Positions 1 through 4,651 of a stretch of 6,195 nt of DNA are shown here, piece after piece. The translations under genes and the position numbers were made by a program. Source of the DNA: Propionibacteriaceae bacterium UBA4569 (GTDB lineage Bacteria > Actinomycetota > Actinomycetes > Propionibacteriales > Propionibacteriaceae); contig DGKN01000186.1 in assembly GCA_002387005.1 (NCBI GenBank), forward strand, positions 10,495 to 16,689, in the 5' to 3' direction. The first letter of the stretch is position 1; each line of letters begins with the position of its first letter. The notes beneath the pieces were generated by a model that made no database searches, was not told the origin of the DNA, and saw nothing but the letters and a program-made list of their open reading frames with translations.

Positions 1-1
1 C

Positions 2-1345
2 GTCGAGCGCGCCGTGGCCCAGGCCGACCAGACAGATCTCGTGTGCGTGGAACGCGGCGCGGTGACGCGCTGCCCGGAGCTGTTCGCGCAGTGCTTCGGT
101 GACCAGCCGGTGCTGCTGATCGCAGATGAGCGCACCTGGCAGGTGGCTGGGCAGGCGGTGCACGACGGGCTGCGGTCACAGGGTTCCCCGCTGGCGGAAC
201 CGCTGGTGTTCCCCGGCAGCCCCACCCTGTACGCCTCACTGGACAACGCCCGCACGATCGCGACGGCCATCCGCGAGGCCGACCAGGCCAGCGGGGCCGT
301 GGTGGTCCCGGTCGCCGTGGGTGCCGGCACCCTGAACGACCTGGTCAAGCTGGCGGCACAGGAGACCGACCGCCGCTACGCGGTCGTGGGTACCGCCGCG
401 AGCATGGACGGCTACACCGGCGCCGGTGCGCCGATCAGCGACCATGGGGTCAAGGTCACCCTCGACTGCGTGGCGCCCCAGGTGGTCATCTTCGACCTGG
501 ACGTCGCTGCCGCCGCACCGAAGAGCATGATGGCCAGCGGGTACGGGGACCTCTCCGCCAAGATCCCCGGTGGGGCAGACTGGCTGCTGGCTGACGCAGT
601 GGGCGTTGAACCCCTCCACCAGGAGGCCTGGCAGCTGGTGCAGTCCGGGGTGCGTTCGGCCCTCAGCCGACCCGAGGCGCTGGCGGCCGGCGAGCCGGAG
701 GCCTACCAGGGGTTGGTCGACGGACTGGTGCTGTCGGGGCTGGCCATGCAGGTCTACGGCGGGACGCGTCCGGCCTCCGGCGCGGAGCACTACTTCAGCC
801 ACATCTGGGAGCTCGCCCATCTGGGCGCCGAGCACGATCCGCCGCTGTCCCATGGCGCGAAGGTCGCGATCGGGACGCTGGCGATGCTGGCCTTCTACGA
901 GCGCTTCCTGGCGCGCGATGTCGCAGCCTTGGACGTGGACGCTGCGATCGCCCGTTGGCCGCAGTGGGAGCAGGTGGAGGCCGACATCCGACGAACCTTC
1001 GAGGGGCCCCTGGCCGAGCACGCCGTGAAGGAGACCAAGGTCAAGTACCTCGACCCCCAGCAGTTGCGATCCCGCCTCGCGCGGTTGGTGGAGGGCTGGC
1101 CGCTCACCCGGCAGCGCCTGGTGGAGCAACTGGTTCCCGCCCGCGAGTTCCAGCACATGCTGCGCCTGAGCGGGGCTCCCAGCCGACCCGAGGACATCGG
1201 GCTGACCAGCCAGGACGTCCGAGCCACCTTCCCGAAGGCGATGTACTACCGCTCCCGCTACACCGTGCTGGACGTGGCCCGCGAGGCTGGCTGGTTCGAG
1301 GAACTGGTCGAGGAGACCTTCGCTCCCGGCGTCCTGTGGGACTGA
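2..1345 (+). CDS. araM: sn-glycerol-1-phosphate dehydrogenase (AraM/EgsA-like), 5' end possibly outside window
   Basis: Likely NAD(P)-dependent, metal-dependent cytosolic enzyme interconverting dihydroxyacetone phosphate and sn-glycerol-1-phosphate. Numbering from the GTG at 14 (443 aa), the nucleotide-binding GAGTLND lies at 103-109, followed by AASMDGY (128-134), YGDL (177-180), GAEHYFSH (256-263) and LSHGAKVA (278-285). By family knowledge the metal ligands would be D132, H259 and H280, all present, so the enzyme looks intact. It is somewhat longer than Bacillus AraM (about 390 aa), mainly at the C-terminus. The frame stays open upstream to base 2 and those codons read like part of an N-terminal helix, so the true start may be before the window; GTG 14 is the only start visible. 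The gene ends 88 bases before azlC and has no obvious functional link to it. Family assignment is firm; the exact substrate is inferred and another polyol-phosphate dehydrogenase activity is possible. Confidence 0.86.
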   Translation, partial: VERAVAQADQTDLVCVERGAVTRCPELFAQCFGDQPVLLIADERTWQVAGQAVHDGLRSQGSPLAEPLVFPGSPTLYASLDNARTIATAIREADQASGAVVVPVAVGAGTLNDLVKLAAQETDRRYAVVGTAASMDGYTGAGAPISDHGVKVTLDCVAPQVVIFDLDVAAAAPKSMMASGYGDLSAKIPGGADWLLADAVGVEPLHQEAWQLVQSGVRSALSRPEALAAGEPEAYQGLVDGLVLSGLAMQVYGGTRPASGAEHYFSHIWELAHLGAEHDPPLSHGAKVAIGTLAMLAFYERFLARDVAALDVDAAIARWPQWEQVEADIRRTFEGPLAEHAVKETKVKYLDPQQLRSRLARLVEGWPLTRQRLVEQLVPAREFQHMLRLSGAPSRPEDIGLTSQDVRATFPKAMYYRSRYTVLDVAREAGWFEELVEETFAPGVLWD

Positions 1346-1418
1346 CCGAGCAGGTGTGCGGCGGGCCCATCGGTGAAGAACAATGGGACACCCTCAGACC
1401 GGGGTCACCCAGATCGTC

Positions 1419-1424
1419 TAGCCT
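1419..1424 (+). promoter_or_regulatory. possible -10 element of a leaderless azlC promoter
   Basis: TAGCCT fits the TAnnnT pattern of actinobacterial -10 elements and lies nine bases before the azlC ATG at 1434. There is no purine-rich ribosome binding site just upstream of that ATG. Together these suggest transcription starting at or next to the ATG, giving a leaderless mRNA, which is common in actinobacteria. No good -35 match is seen at the usual spacing. This is inference from spacing only. Confidence 0.33.
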
Positions 1425-1433
1425 TGCCGGGTC

Positions 1434-2096
1434 ATGCAATCCACTCCAGCCGTCCGGATGGGTCTTTCCGTGGCGGTCGCCACCGGCCTGTACGGCATCT
1501 CCTTCGGGGCCCTGTCAGTGGCCGCGGGACTCTCGGTGGCGCAGACCCAGGCGCTCAGCCTGTTGATGTTCACCGGAGGGTCCCAGTTCGCCTTCGTCGG
1601 CGCCATCGGCGGCGGCGGTGCGGCAGCCCTGGTCAGCGCCTCCCTGCTCGGCGTGCGGAACATGGTCTACGGCGCACAGATGAACACGATGTTCGCGCCA
1701 CGAGGGCCGCGGAAACTGCTGCAGGCGCACGTGACCATCGACGAGTCGGTCGCCTGCGCGGTGGGCCAGGACGACGCGGACGAACAGGCGCGAGGCTTCT
1801 GGACCGGCGGGGTGGGCGTATTCCTGCTGTGGAACCTGTTCACGCTGGCCGGCGCGGTGCTGGGCAATGCTCTGGGCGACCCCAAGGCCTGGGGTCTGGA
1901 CGGTGCGGCGACTGCTGCCTTCCTCGGCCTGCTGTGGCCCAGGCTGCACAATCGCGACACGGTGACGATCGGGGTGGCTGCCGCATTTGTCACGCTGCTG
2001 CTGGTGCCGGTGCTGCCCCAGGGCCTGCCGCTGCTCGTGGCAGCTGCGGCCGCCGCTGGTGTCGCCGCCCTGCTGGGACGGGAGCCCCGTCGATGA
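1434..2096 (+). CDS. azlC: AzlC family branched-chain amino acid exporter, large subunit
   Basis: Integral membrane protein of 220 aa, the large partner of an AzlC/AzlD (BrnF/BrnE, YgaZ/YgaH) pair. Characterised relatives export branched-chain amino acids, and in Corynebacterium also methionine. Visible family features are YGISFGALSVAAGLS (residues 20-34), the conserved F-TGGSQFAFVG (46-56), LGVRNMVYGAQM (72-83, matching the usual N-x-R-h-x-x-Y-G block), and a TIDESVA segment (101-107). Hydrophobic helices follow, with an Ala/Leu-rich last helix and a basic RREP-type end. The length is usual for the family. The ATG at 1434 is the first start in the frame that gives a complete N-terminus, although no Shine-Dalgarno is evident. 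The stop codon overlaps the azlD start (ATGA). No Lrp-type regulator gene adjoins it here. The family is clear; the actual amino acid substrate is not shown by the sequence. Confidence 0.9.
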   Translation: MQSTPAVRMGLSVAVATGLYGISFGALSVAAGLSVAQTQALSLLMFTGGSQFAFVGAIGGGGAAALVSASLLGVRNMVYGAQMNTMFAPRGPRKLLQAHVTIDESVACAVGQDDADEQARGFWTGGVGVFLLWNLFTLAGAVLGNALGDPKAWGLDGAATAAFLGLLWPRLHNRDTVTIGVAAAFVTLLLVPVLPQGLPLLVAAAAAAGVAALLGREPRR

Positions 2097-2404
2097 GCCT
2101 GTGGCCATGGGTGCTCGCGGCATGCTTGATCGCCTACCTGACCAAGCTGGTCGGCTACCTGTTGCCCGAGAGCTGGCTCGCCGAGCCGCGGGTGCTGCAG
2201 GCCACCAGCGCCATGACGATCGGGCTGCTCGCCTCGCTGGTGATGCTCAATGCGGTCACCACTGGCAGCCAACTCGTCCTCGACGCCCGCCTGGTGGCCT
2301 TGGCGGTCGCCGGGTTGGCGCTGTGGCGGGGCGTCCCCTACCTCGGCGTGGTCGTGCTCGGCGCCGCAGCAGCCGCCGTGGCGCGACTGCTGGGCATGTC
2401 CTGA
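2093..2404 (+). CDS. azlD: AzlD family branched-chain amino acid exporter, small subunit
   Basis: Small membrane protein of 103 aa, the partner of AzlC. It starts with a hydrophobic helix (residues 3-25, WPWVLAACLIAYLTKLVGYLLP region), followed by TSAMTIGLLASLVMLNAV (39-56) and two further hydrophobic segments that include the RGVPYLGVVVLG stretch. This is the expected 100-110 aa AzlD size and arrangement. The start at 2093 overlaps the azlC stop by ATGA, and a GGGAG at 2080-2084 lies eight bases upstream, so translational coupling to azlC is likely. The same frame is open upstream to about 1373, but that part is a shadow of azlC and not an N-terminal extension. The stop lies one base from the stop of the convergent DinB gene. 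Confidence 0.88.
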   Translation: MSLWPWVLAACLIAYLTKLVGYLLPESWLAEPRVLQATSAMTIGLLASLVMLNAVTTGSQLVLDARLVALAVAGLALWRGVPYLGVVVLGAAAAAVARLLGMS

Positions 2405-2423
2405 ACTACTGGGACTGCAGCAG
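2387..2423. other. imperfect inverted repeat spanning the convergent stop codons
   Basis: CTGCTG (2387-2392) pairs with CAGCAG (2418-2423), and inside these GTCC (2398-2401) pairs with GGAC (2412-2415), leaving a ten-base loop. The structure is centred almost exactly on the facing azlD and DinB stop codons. The internal loop is asymmetric and there is no T-run on either side, so it is at best a weak bidirectional terminator or RNA-end structure and may be chance. Confidence 0.22.
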
Positions 2424-3146
2424 CGCCAGGTCGCGGCGGATGTAGCGCAGGTGCGCCCACTCCTCCTCGAGGATCACCCGGATGCAGTCACCCACCGTGG
2501 GGTGCCAGTCGTCCACGGCCGACCACGGATTGGTGCGCTTCTCGGCGAGCAGTTCGGGGGTGACCGTGGCGAGGAAGTCGGTGAGCATCTGCTGCCGCTC
2601 GGCGCGGACAGCCAGCACCTCCTCCCAGCCGGGCTCGTCGGTGCGGAAGATCGAGGTGTCGAAGCCCATCTCGGCGGCGCCGGGGAAGATCTGGCCGATC
2701 TCGTGGAAGGGCCGTTCGACCCCCAGGATGCCGCCGCGCAGCCACGCGTCGGTGGCCAGCACGAGGTGGCGCAGGGTCTGGGTGAGCGACCACTCGTCCG
2801 GGACGTGCGCATCGCGCAGCGCGGCGGGGGTCTCGTCGACGGTCTTCGCCCACGCGGCCTGTACTGCCGCCCAGCCCTCGCCGAGACCCTCGGGGGTCTG
2901 CGCCTTCTGCAGCTCCCGCCCGGGGAACAACCGGTTGAGCTCAGCGTCCACGAAGGGGACGACATCCACCCCGTTGACGATGAGCGTGCCGAAGAACAGG
3001 TCGTGGCTGTCGACGTCGAGTCCGTCGAGGTCGACGCCGCGCATCACCAGACCGCTGACATCGCAGGAGCGGATGGTGGCGCCCTTGAAGCTCACGCGCT
3101 CGAAGCTCGCGCCCTCGAACTCCTTGGTGCGGGAACAGGTCGTCAT
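2406..3146 (-). CDS. DinB superfamily protein with pentapeptide-like N-terminal segment
   Basis: Protein of 246 aa. Residues 10-55 carry a hydrophobic residue at every fifth position (F10, F15, F20, I25, V30, M35, L40, V45, L50, L55), the pattern of a short pentapeptide-repeat beta-helix. Residues of about 90-245 look like a DinB-type four-helix bundle: DEWSLTQTLRHLVLATDAWL (117-136), a middle helical region, then DDWHPTVGDC (212-221) and LEEEWAHLRYIRRDL (226-240). H127, H215 and H232 are candidate ligands of the bundle's metal site. Family members include thiol-dependent (bacillithiol or mycothiol) transferases and isomerases, but most are uncharacterised, so no reaction is assigned. The ATG at 3146 has GAGGA (minus strand, 3158-3154) seven bases upstream. 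It follows truB by 37-39 bases on the same strand, so cotranscription is likely. No signal peptide or membrane helix is seen. Confidence 0.8.
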   Translation of the reverse strand: MTTCSRTKEFEGASFERVSFKGATIRSCDVSGLVMRGVDLDGLDVDSHDLFFGTLIVNGVDVVPFVDAELNRLFPGRELQKAQTPEGLGEGWAAVQAAWAKTVDETPAALRDAHVPDEWSLTQTLRHLVLATDAWLRGGILGVERPFHEIGQIFPGAAEMGFDTSIFRTDEPGWEEVLAVRAERQQMLTDFLATVTPELLAEKRTNPWSAVDDWHPTVGDCIRVILEEEWAHLRYIRRDLALLQSQ

Positions 3147-3185
3147 GCGGCCATCCTCACACGGAGCCGCCGGCCAGCGACAGCC

Positions 3186-4064
3186 TCAGACCAGGACGGC
3201 CACCGGGCGCGCGAGGCCGGGGGCGTCGACATCGGGACGGTAGAGGCCGAGCAGCTCGTCCGCCGGGTCGACCAGGCCCGTCGGGTTGGCAGGCACCTCG
3301 AGGCGCAGTGAACGACCGAACCGAACATTGGCGGCCTGCTCCGCGTCCAGCTGGACGACCGGGAAGGATCGCCGGGCGGCATCGGCCATGCCGAGCAATA
3401 CGGGCCGCTCGTCGCTGTCGAGGTTGACCACCGGAAGCTGGTCGAGGTCGTATCCGCCGATCCGGGTGCGGCGCAGCATCGTCAGGTGGCCGCCGACGCC
3501 GAGCGCCTCGCCGAGGTCGCGGGCCAGCGCCCGGATGTAGGTGCCCGAGGAGCACTCAACATCGACGTCCACATCGCAGTACGGCCCGTCGACGCGCAGC
3601 CCGCCCAGGTCGAAGCGACTGACCGTGACCTCGCGGGCCGCCAACTCCACCTGCTCGCCATCGCGCACCAGCTTGTAGGCCCGCTGGCCGTTGACCTTGA
3701 TCGCGCTGACCGAGCTGGGACGCTGCATGATCACCCCGCGCAGCGGCGCGATGGCGGCCTCGACCTGCTCGCGGACGAGGCCCGAGGCGTCCGCTCCCCC
3801 GCTGGACTCGCCCTCCGCATCGTCCGTGGTGGTTGACATCCCGAGCCGGATGGTCGCCAGGTAGCGCTTGTCGTGCAGGGCCAGGTGCCCCAGTAGACGC
3901 GTGGCCCGGTTGACGCCGATGATCAGCACGCCGGTCGCCATCGGGTCGAGCGTTCCAGCGTGGCCCACCTTGCGGGTGCCCATCAGCCGGCGGACCCGCC
4001 CCACCACCTGGTGGCTCGTCCACCCAGCAGGCTTCTCACAGATCAGCAGGCCGGATTTAGTCAT
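3186..4064 (-). CDS. truB: tRNA pseudouridine(55) synthase TruB
   Basis: Isomerises uridine 55 in the T-loop of most tRNAs to pseudouridine; cytosolic. The 292-aa protein has the full set of TruB motifs: GLLICEKPAGWTSH (residues 5-18), RKVGHAGTLDPMATGVL (31-47) with the catalytic aspartate at D40, KRYLATIRLGMSTTTDDAEGE in the following region, CSSGTYIRALARDLGEALG in the second half of the fold, then an actinobacterial-type C-terminal domain ending in ARPVAVLV. An ATG at 4106 would add 14 residues unlike the family, whereas the ATG at 4064 starts immediately before the conserved GLL block and has GGGAGA (minus strand, 4079-4074) nine bases upstream, so 4064 is preferred. truB is often followed by ribF in actinobacteria; here a DinB-family gene follows instead. 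It is divergent from the DUF485-actP pair. Confidence 0.96.
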   Translation of the reverse strand: MTKSGLLICEKPAGWTSHQVVGRVRRLMGTRKVGHAGTLDPMATGVLIIGVNRATRLLGHLALHDKRYLATIRLGMSTTTDDAEGESSGGADASGLVREQVEAAIAPLRGVIMQRPSSVSAIKVNGQRAYKLVRDGEQVELAAREVTVSRFDLGGLRVDGPYCDVDVDVECSSGTYIRALARDLGEALGVGGHLTMLRRTRIGGYDLDQLPVVNLDSDERPVLLGMADAARRSFPVVQLDAEQAANVRFGRSLRLEVPANPTGLVDPADELLGLYRPDVDAPGLARPVAVLV

Positions 4065-4073
4065 GCCAACCAG

Positions 4074-4079
4074 TCTCCC
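4074..4079 (-). promoter_or_regulatory. ribosome binding site supporting the truB start at 4064
   Basis: GGGAGA on the minus strand, nine bases before the ATG at 4064. It supports this start over the in-frame upstream ATG codons at 4106 and 4091. Confidence 0.5.
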
Positions 4080-4119
4080 AGACCGAGACATGTCACAGTC
4101 CGGCACCTTTTCAAGCTTT

Positions 4120-4135
4120 CGTGAGAAATTTCACA
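4120..4135. promoter_or_regulatory. CRP/GlxR-like operator, site 1
   Basis: CGTGA-N6-TCACA matches nine of the ten defined bases of the CRP-family consensus TGTGA-N6-TCACA, which corynebacterial GlxR also uses. It lies in the AT-richer divergent region, 103 bases before the DUF485 start and 56 bases before the truB start. A TTGAAA at 4114-4109 on the minus strand, a possible truB -35 without a convincing -10, adjoins it, so a bound regulator could affect both directions. The motif match is direct; binding is inferred. Confidence 0.5.
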
Positions 4136-4163
4136 AGTAACCCTTGTGTTCCGATTCACAAGT
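4129..4163 (+). repeat. short direct repeat with 25-bp period
   Basis: TTCACAAGT occurs at 4130-4138 and again at 4155-4163. Each copy is the right arm of one of the two CRP/GlxR-like palindromes, so the repeat marks a duplicated operator arm rather than a separate element. Confidence 0.55.
4145..4160. promoter_or_regulatory. CRP/GlxR-like operator, site 2
   Basis: TGTGT-N6-TCACA matches nine of ten defined bases of TGTGA-N6-TCACA. Its outer arms extend to a perfect six-base inverted repeat, CTTGTG (4143 or 4144 to 4148) facing CACAAG (4157-4162), and CACA-AG-TGTG at 4157-4166 forms an overlapping second inverted repeat. The centre is 25 bp from that of site 1 and about 85 bases before the DUF485 start. 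No confident -10/-35 pair is seen downstream, so the activator or repressor class cannot be assigned. Confidence 0.52.
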
Positions 4164-4227
4164 GTGCGAACCTCTTGATGTCGAGAGAGCGTGGTCGATG
4201 CAGCCCACGCCCGGACAATCACCTTTC

Positions 4228-4232
4228 AGGAG
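4228..4232 (+). promoter_or_regulatory. ribosome binding site fixing the DUF485 start at 4238
   Basis: AGGAG ends five bases before the ATG at 4238. The same frame is open upstream to an ATG-like start around 4121, but that part has no family-like sequence, would run through the two operator palindromes and lacks its own ribosome binding site. Confidence 0.65.
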
Positions 4233-4237
4233 CGTTC

Positions 4238-4651
4238 ATGACCCACCGCCACATCGAGGAAGAGGTGGAAAACCACCTCCCCAAGGACCACTGGCCCCTG
4301 CCCGAACTCAGCCAGGTCGGCCCCGAACACCCCGGCGACGGCATCGACTTCGTCGCCGCCCAGAAGTCCCCCGACTACCAGGAGCTGCGCACCAAGTTCA
4401 CCAGCTTCGCGTTCCCGATGGTTGCCACCTTCATCAGCCTCTACTTCGTCTTCGTGCTGATGGCGGTCTATGCCCCCCACTTCATGGGCAAGCGCCTGAT
4501 CGGCTTCGTCAACGTCGGCATCGTCTTCGGCCTGCTGAACTTCGCGACCACCTACCTGGTGACCTTCCTGTACGTCCGCCACGCGAACAACAACCTTGAC
4601 CCCCGTTCCGTCGCCCTGCGCGACCGCCTTGAGAAGGAGGCCGTGCGATGA
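4238..4651 (+). CDS. DUF485 domain membrane protein (YjcH-like)
   Basis: Protein of 137 aa, the usual companion of ActP-type symporters; in E. coli yjcH lies between acs and actP. A hydrophilic His- and acid-rich N-terminus (residues 1-40) is followed by SPDYQELRTKFTSFAFP (44-60), the conserved entry to the DUF485 domain, then two membrane helices at about 58-80 and 88-112, and a charged tail (116-137). The N-terminus is longer than in E. coli YjcH (about 104 aa). Its biochemical role is unknown; a helper or stability role for the symporter is an inference from gene pairing. The stop overlaps the actP start by ATGA, so the two are almost certainly cotranslated. CRP/GlxR-like palindromes lie upstream. 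Confidence 0.87.
   Translation: MTHRHIEEEVENHLPKDHWPLPELSQVGPEHPGDGIDFVAAQKSPDYQELRTKFTSFAFPMVATFISLYFVFVLMAVYAPHFMGKRLIGFVNVGIVFGLLNFATTYLVTFLYVRHANNNLDPRSVALRDRLEKEAVR
4634..4640 (+). promoter_or_regulatory. strong ribosome binding site for actP inside the DUF485 gene
   Basis: AAGGAGG, a full anti-Shine-Dalgarno match, lies seven bases before the ATG at 4648. It fixes the actP start and suggests efficient translation of the symporter, beyond coupling through the ATGA overlap. Confidence 0.72.

Noticed and set aside
236..1156. A 306-codon open frame on the minus strand inside the dehydrogenase gene
   Set aside because: It is antisense to a well-conserved enzyme, has shadow-like composition and no motif or suitable ribosome binding site.
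1370..1387. Possible terminator hairpin after the dehydrogenase gene (CCCAT with ATGGG)
   Set aside because: The stem is only five pairs and no T-run follows, so it is not supported as a terminator.
1373..2092. Long N-terminal extension of azlD in its own frame
   Set aside because: The extension is Arg/Gly-rich and lies wholly over azlC in another frame. The ATG at 2093 with GGGAG gives a normal-length AzlD.
2250..3311. A 353-codon open frame on the plus strand across azlD, the DinB gene and the end of truB
   Set aside because: It overlaps three recognised genes and its product resembles no family; stop-poor antisense frames are common at this GC content.
4082..4097. A third CRP-like site just upstream of truB
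   Set aside because: Only the TCACA half is good; the other half is poor. The GACATGTC palindrome at 4087-4094 is short and could be chance.
4065..4106. Longer truB starting at 4106
   Set aside because: The added 14 residues do not resemble TruB proteins, and the 4064 start has a ribosome binding site and the expected N-terminal spacing.
4175..4219. Candidate -35 (TTGATG) and -10 (GACAAT) for the DUF485-actP promoter
   Set aside because: They are about 33 bases apart, too far for a normal promoter, and neither has a good partner at standard spacing.
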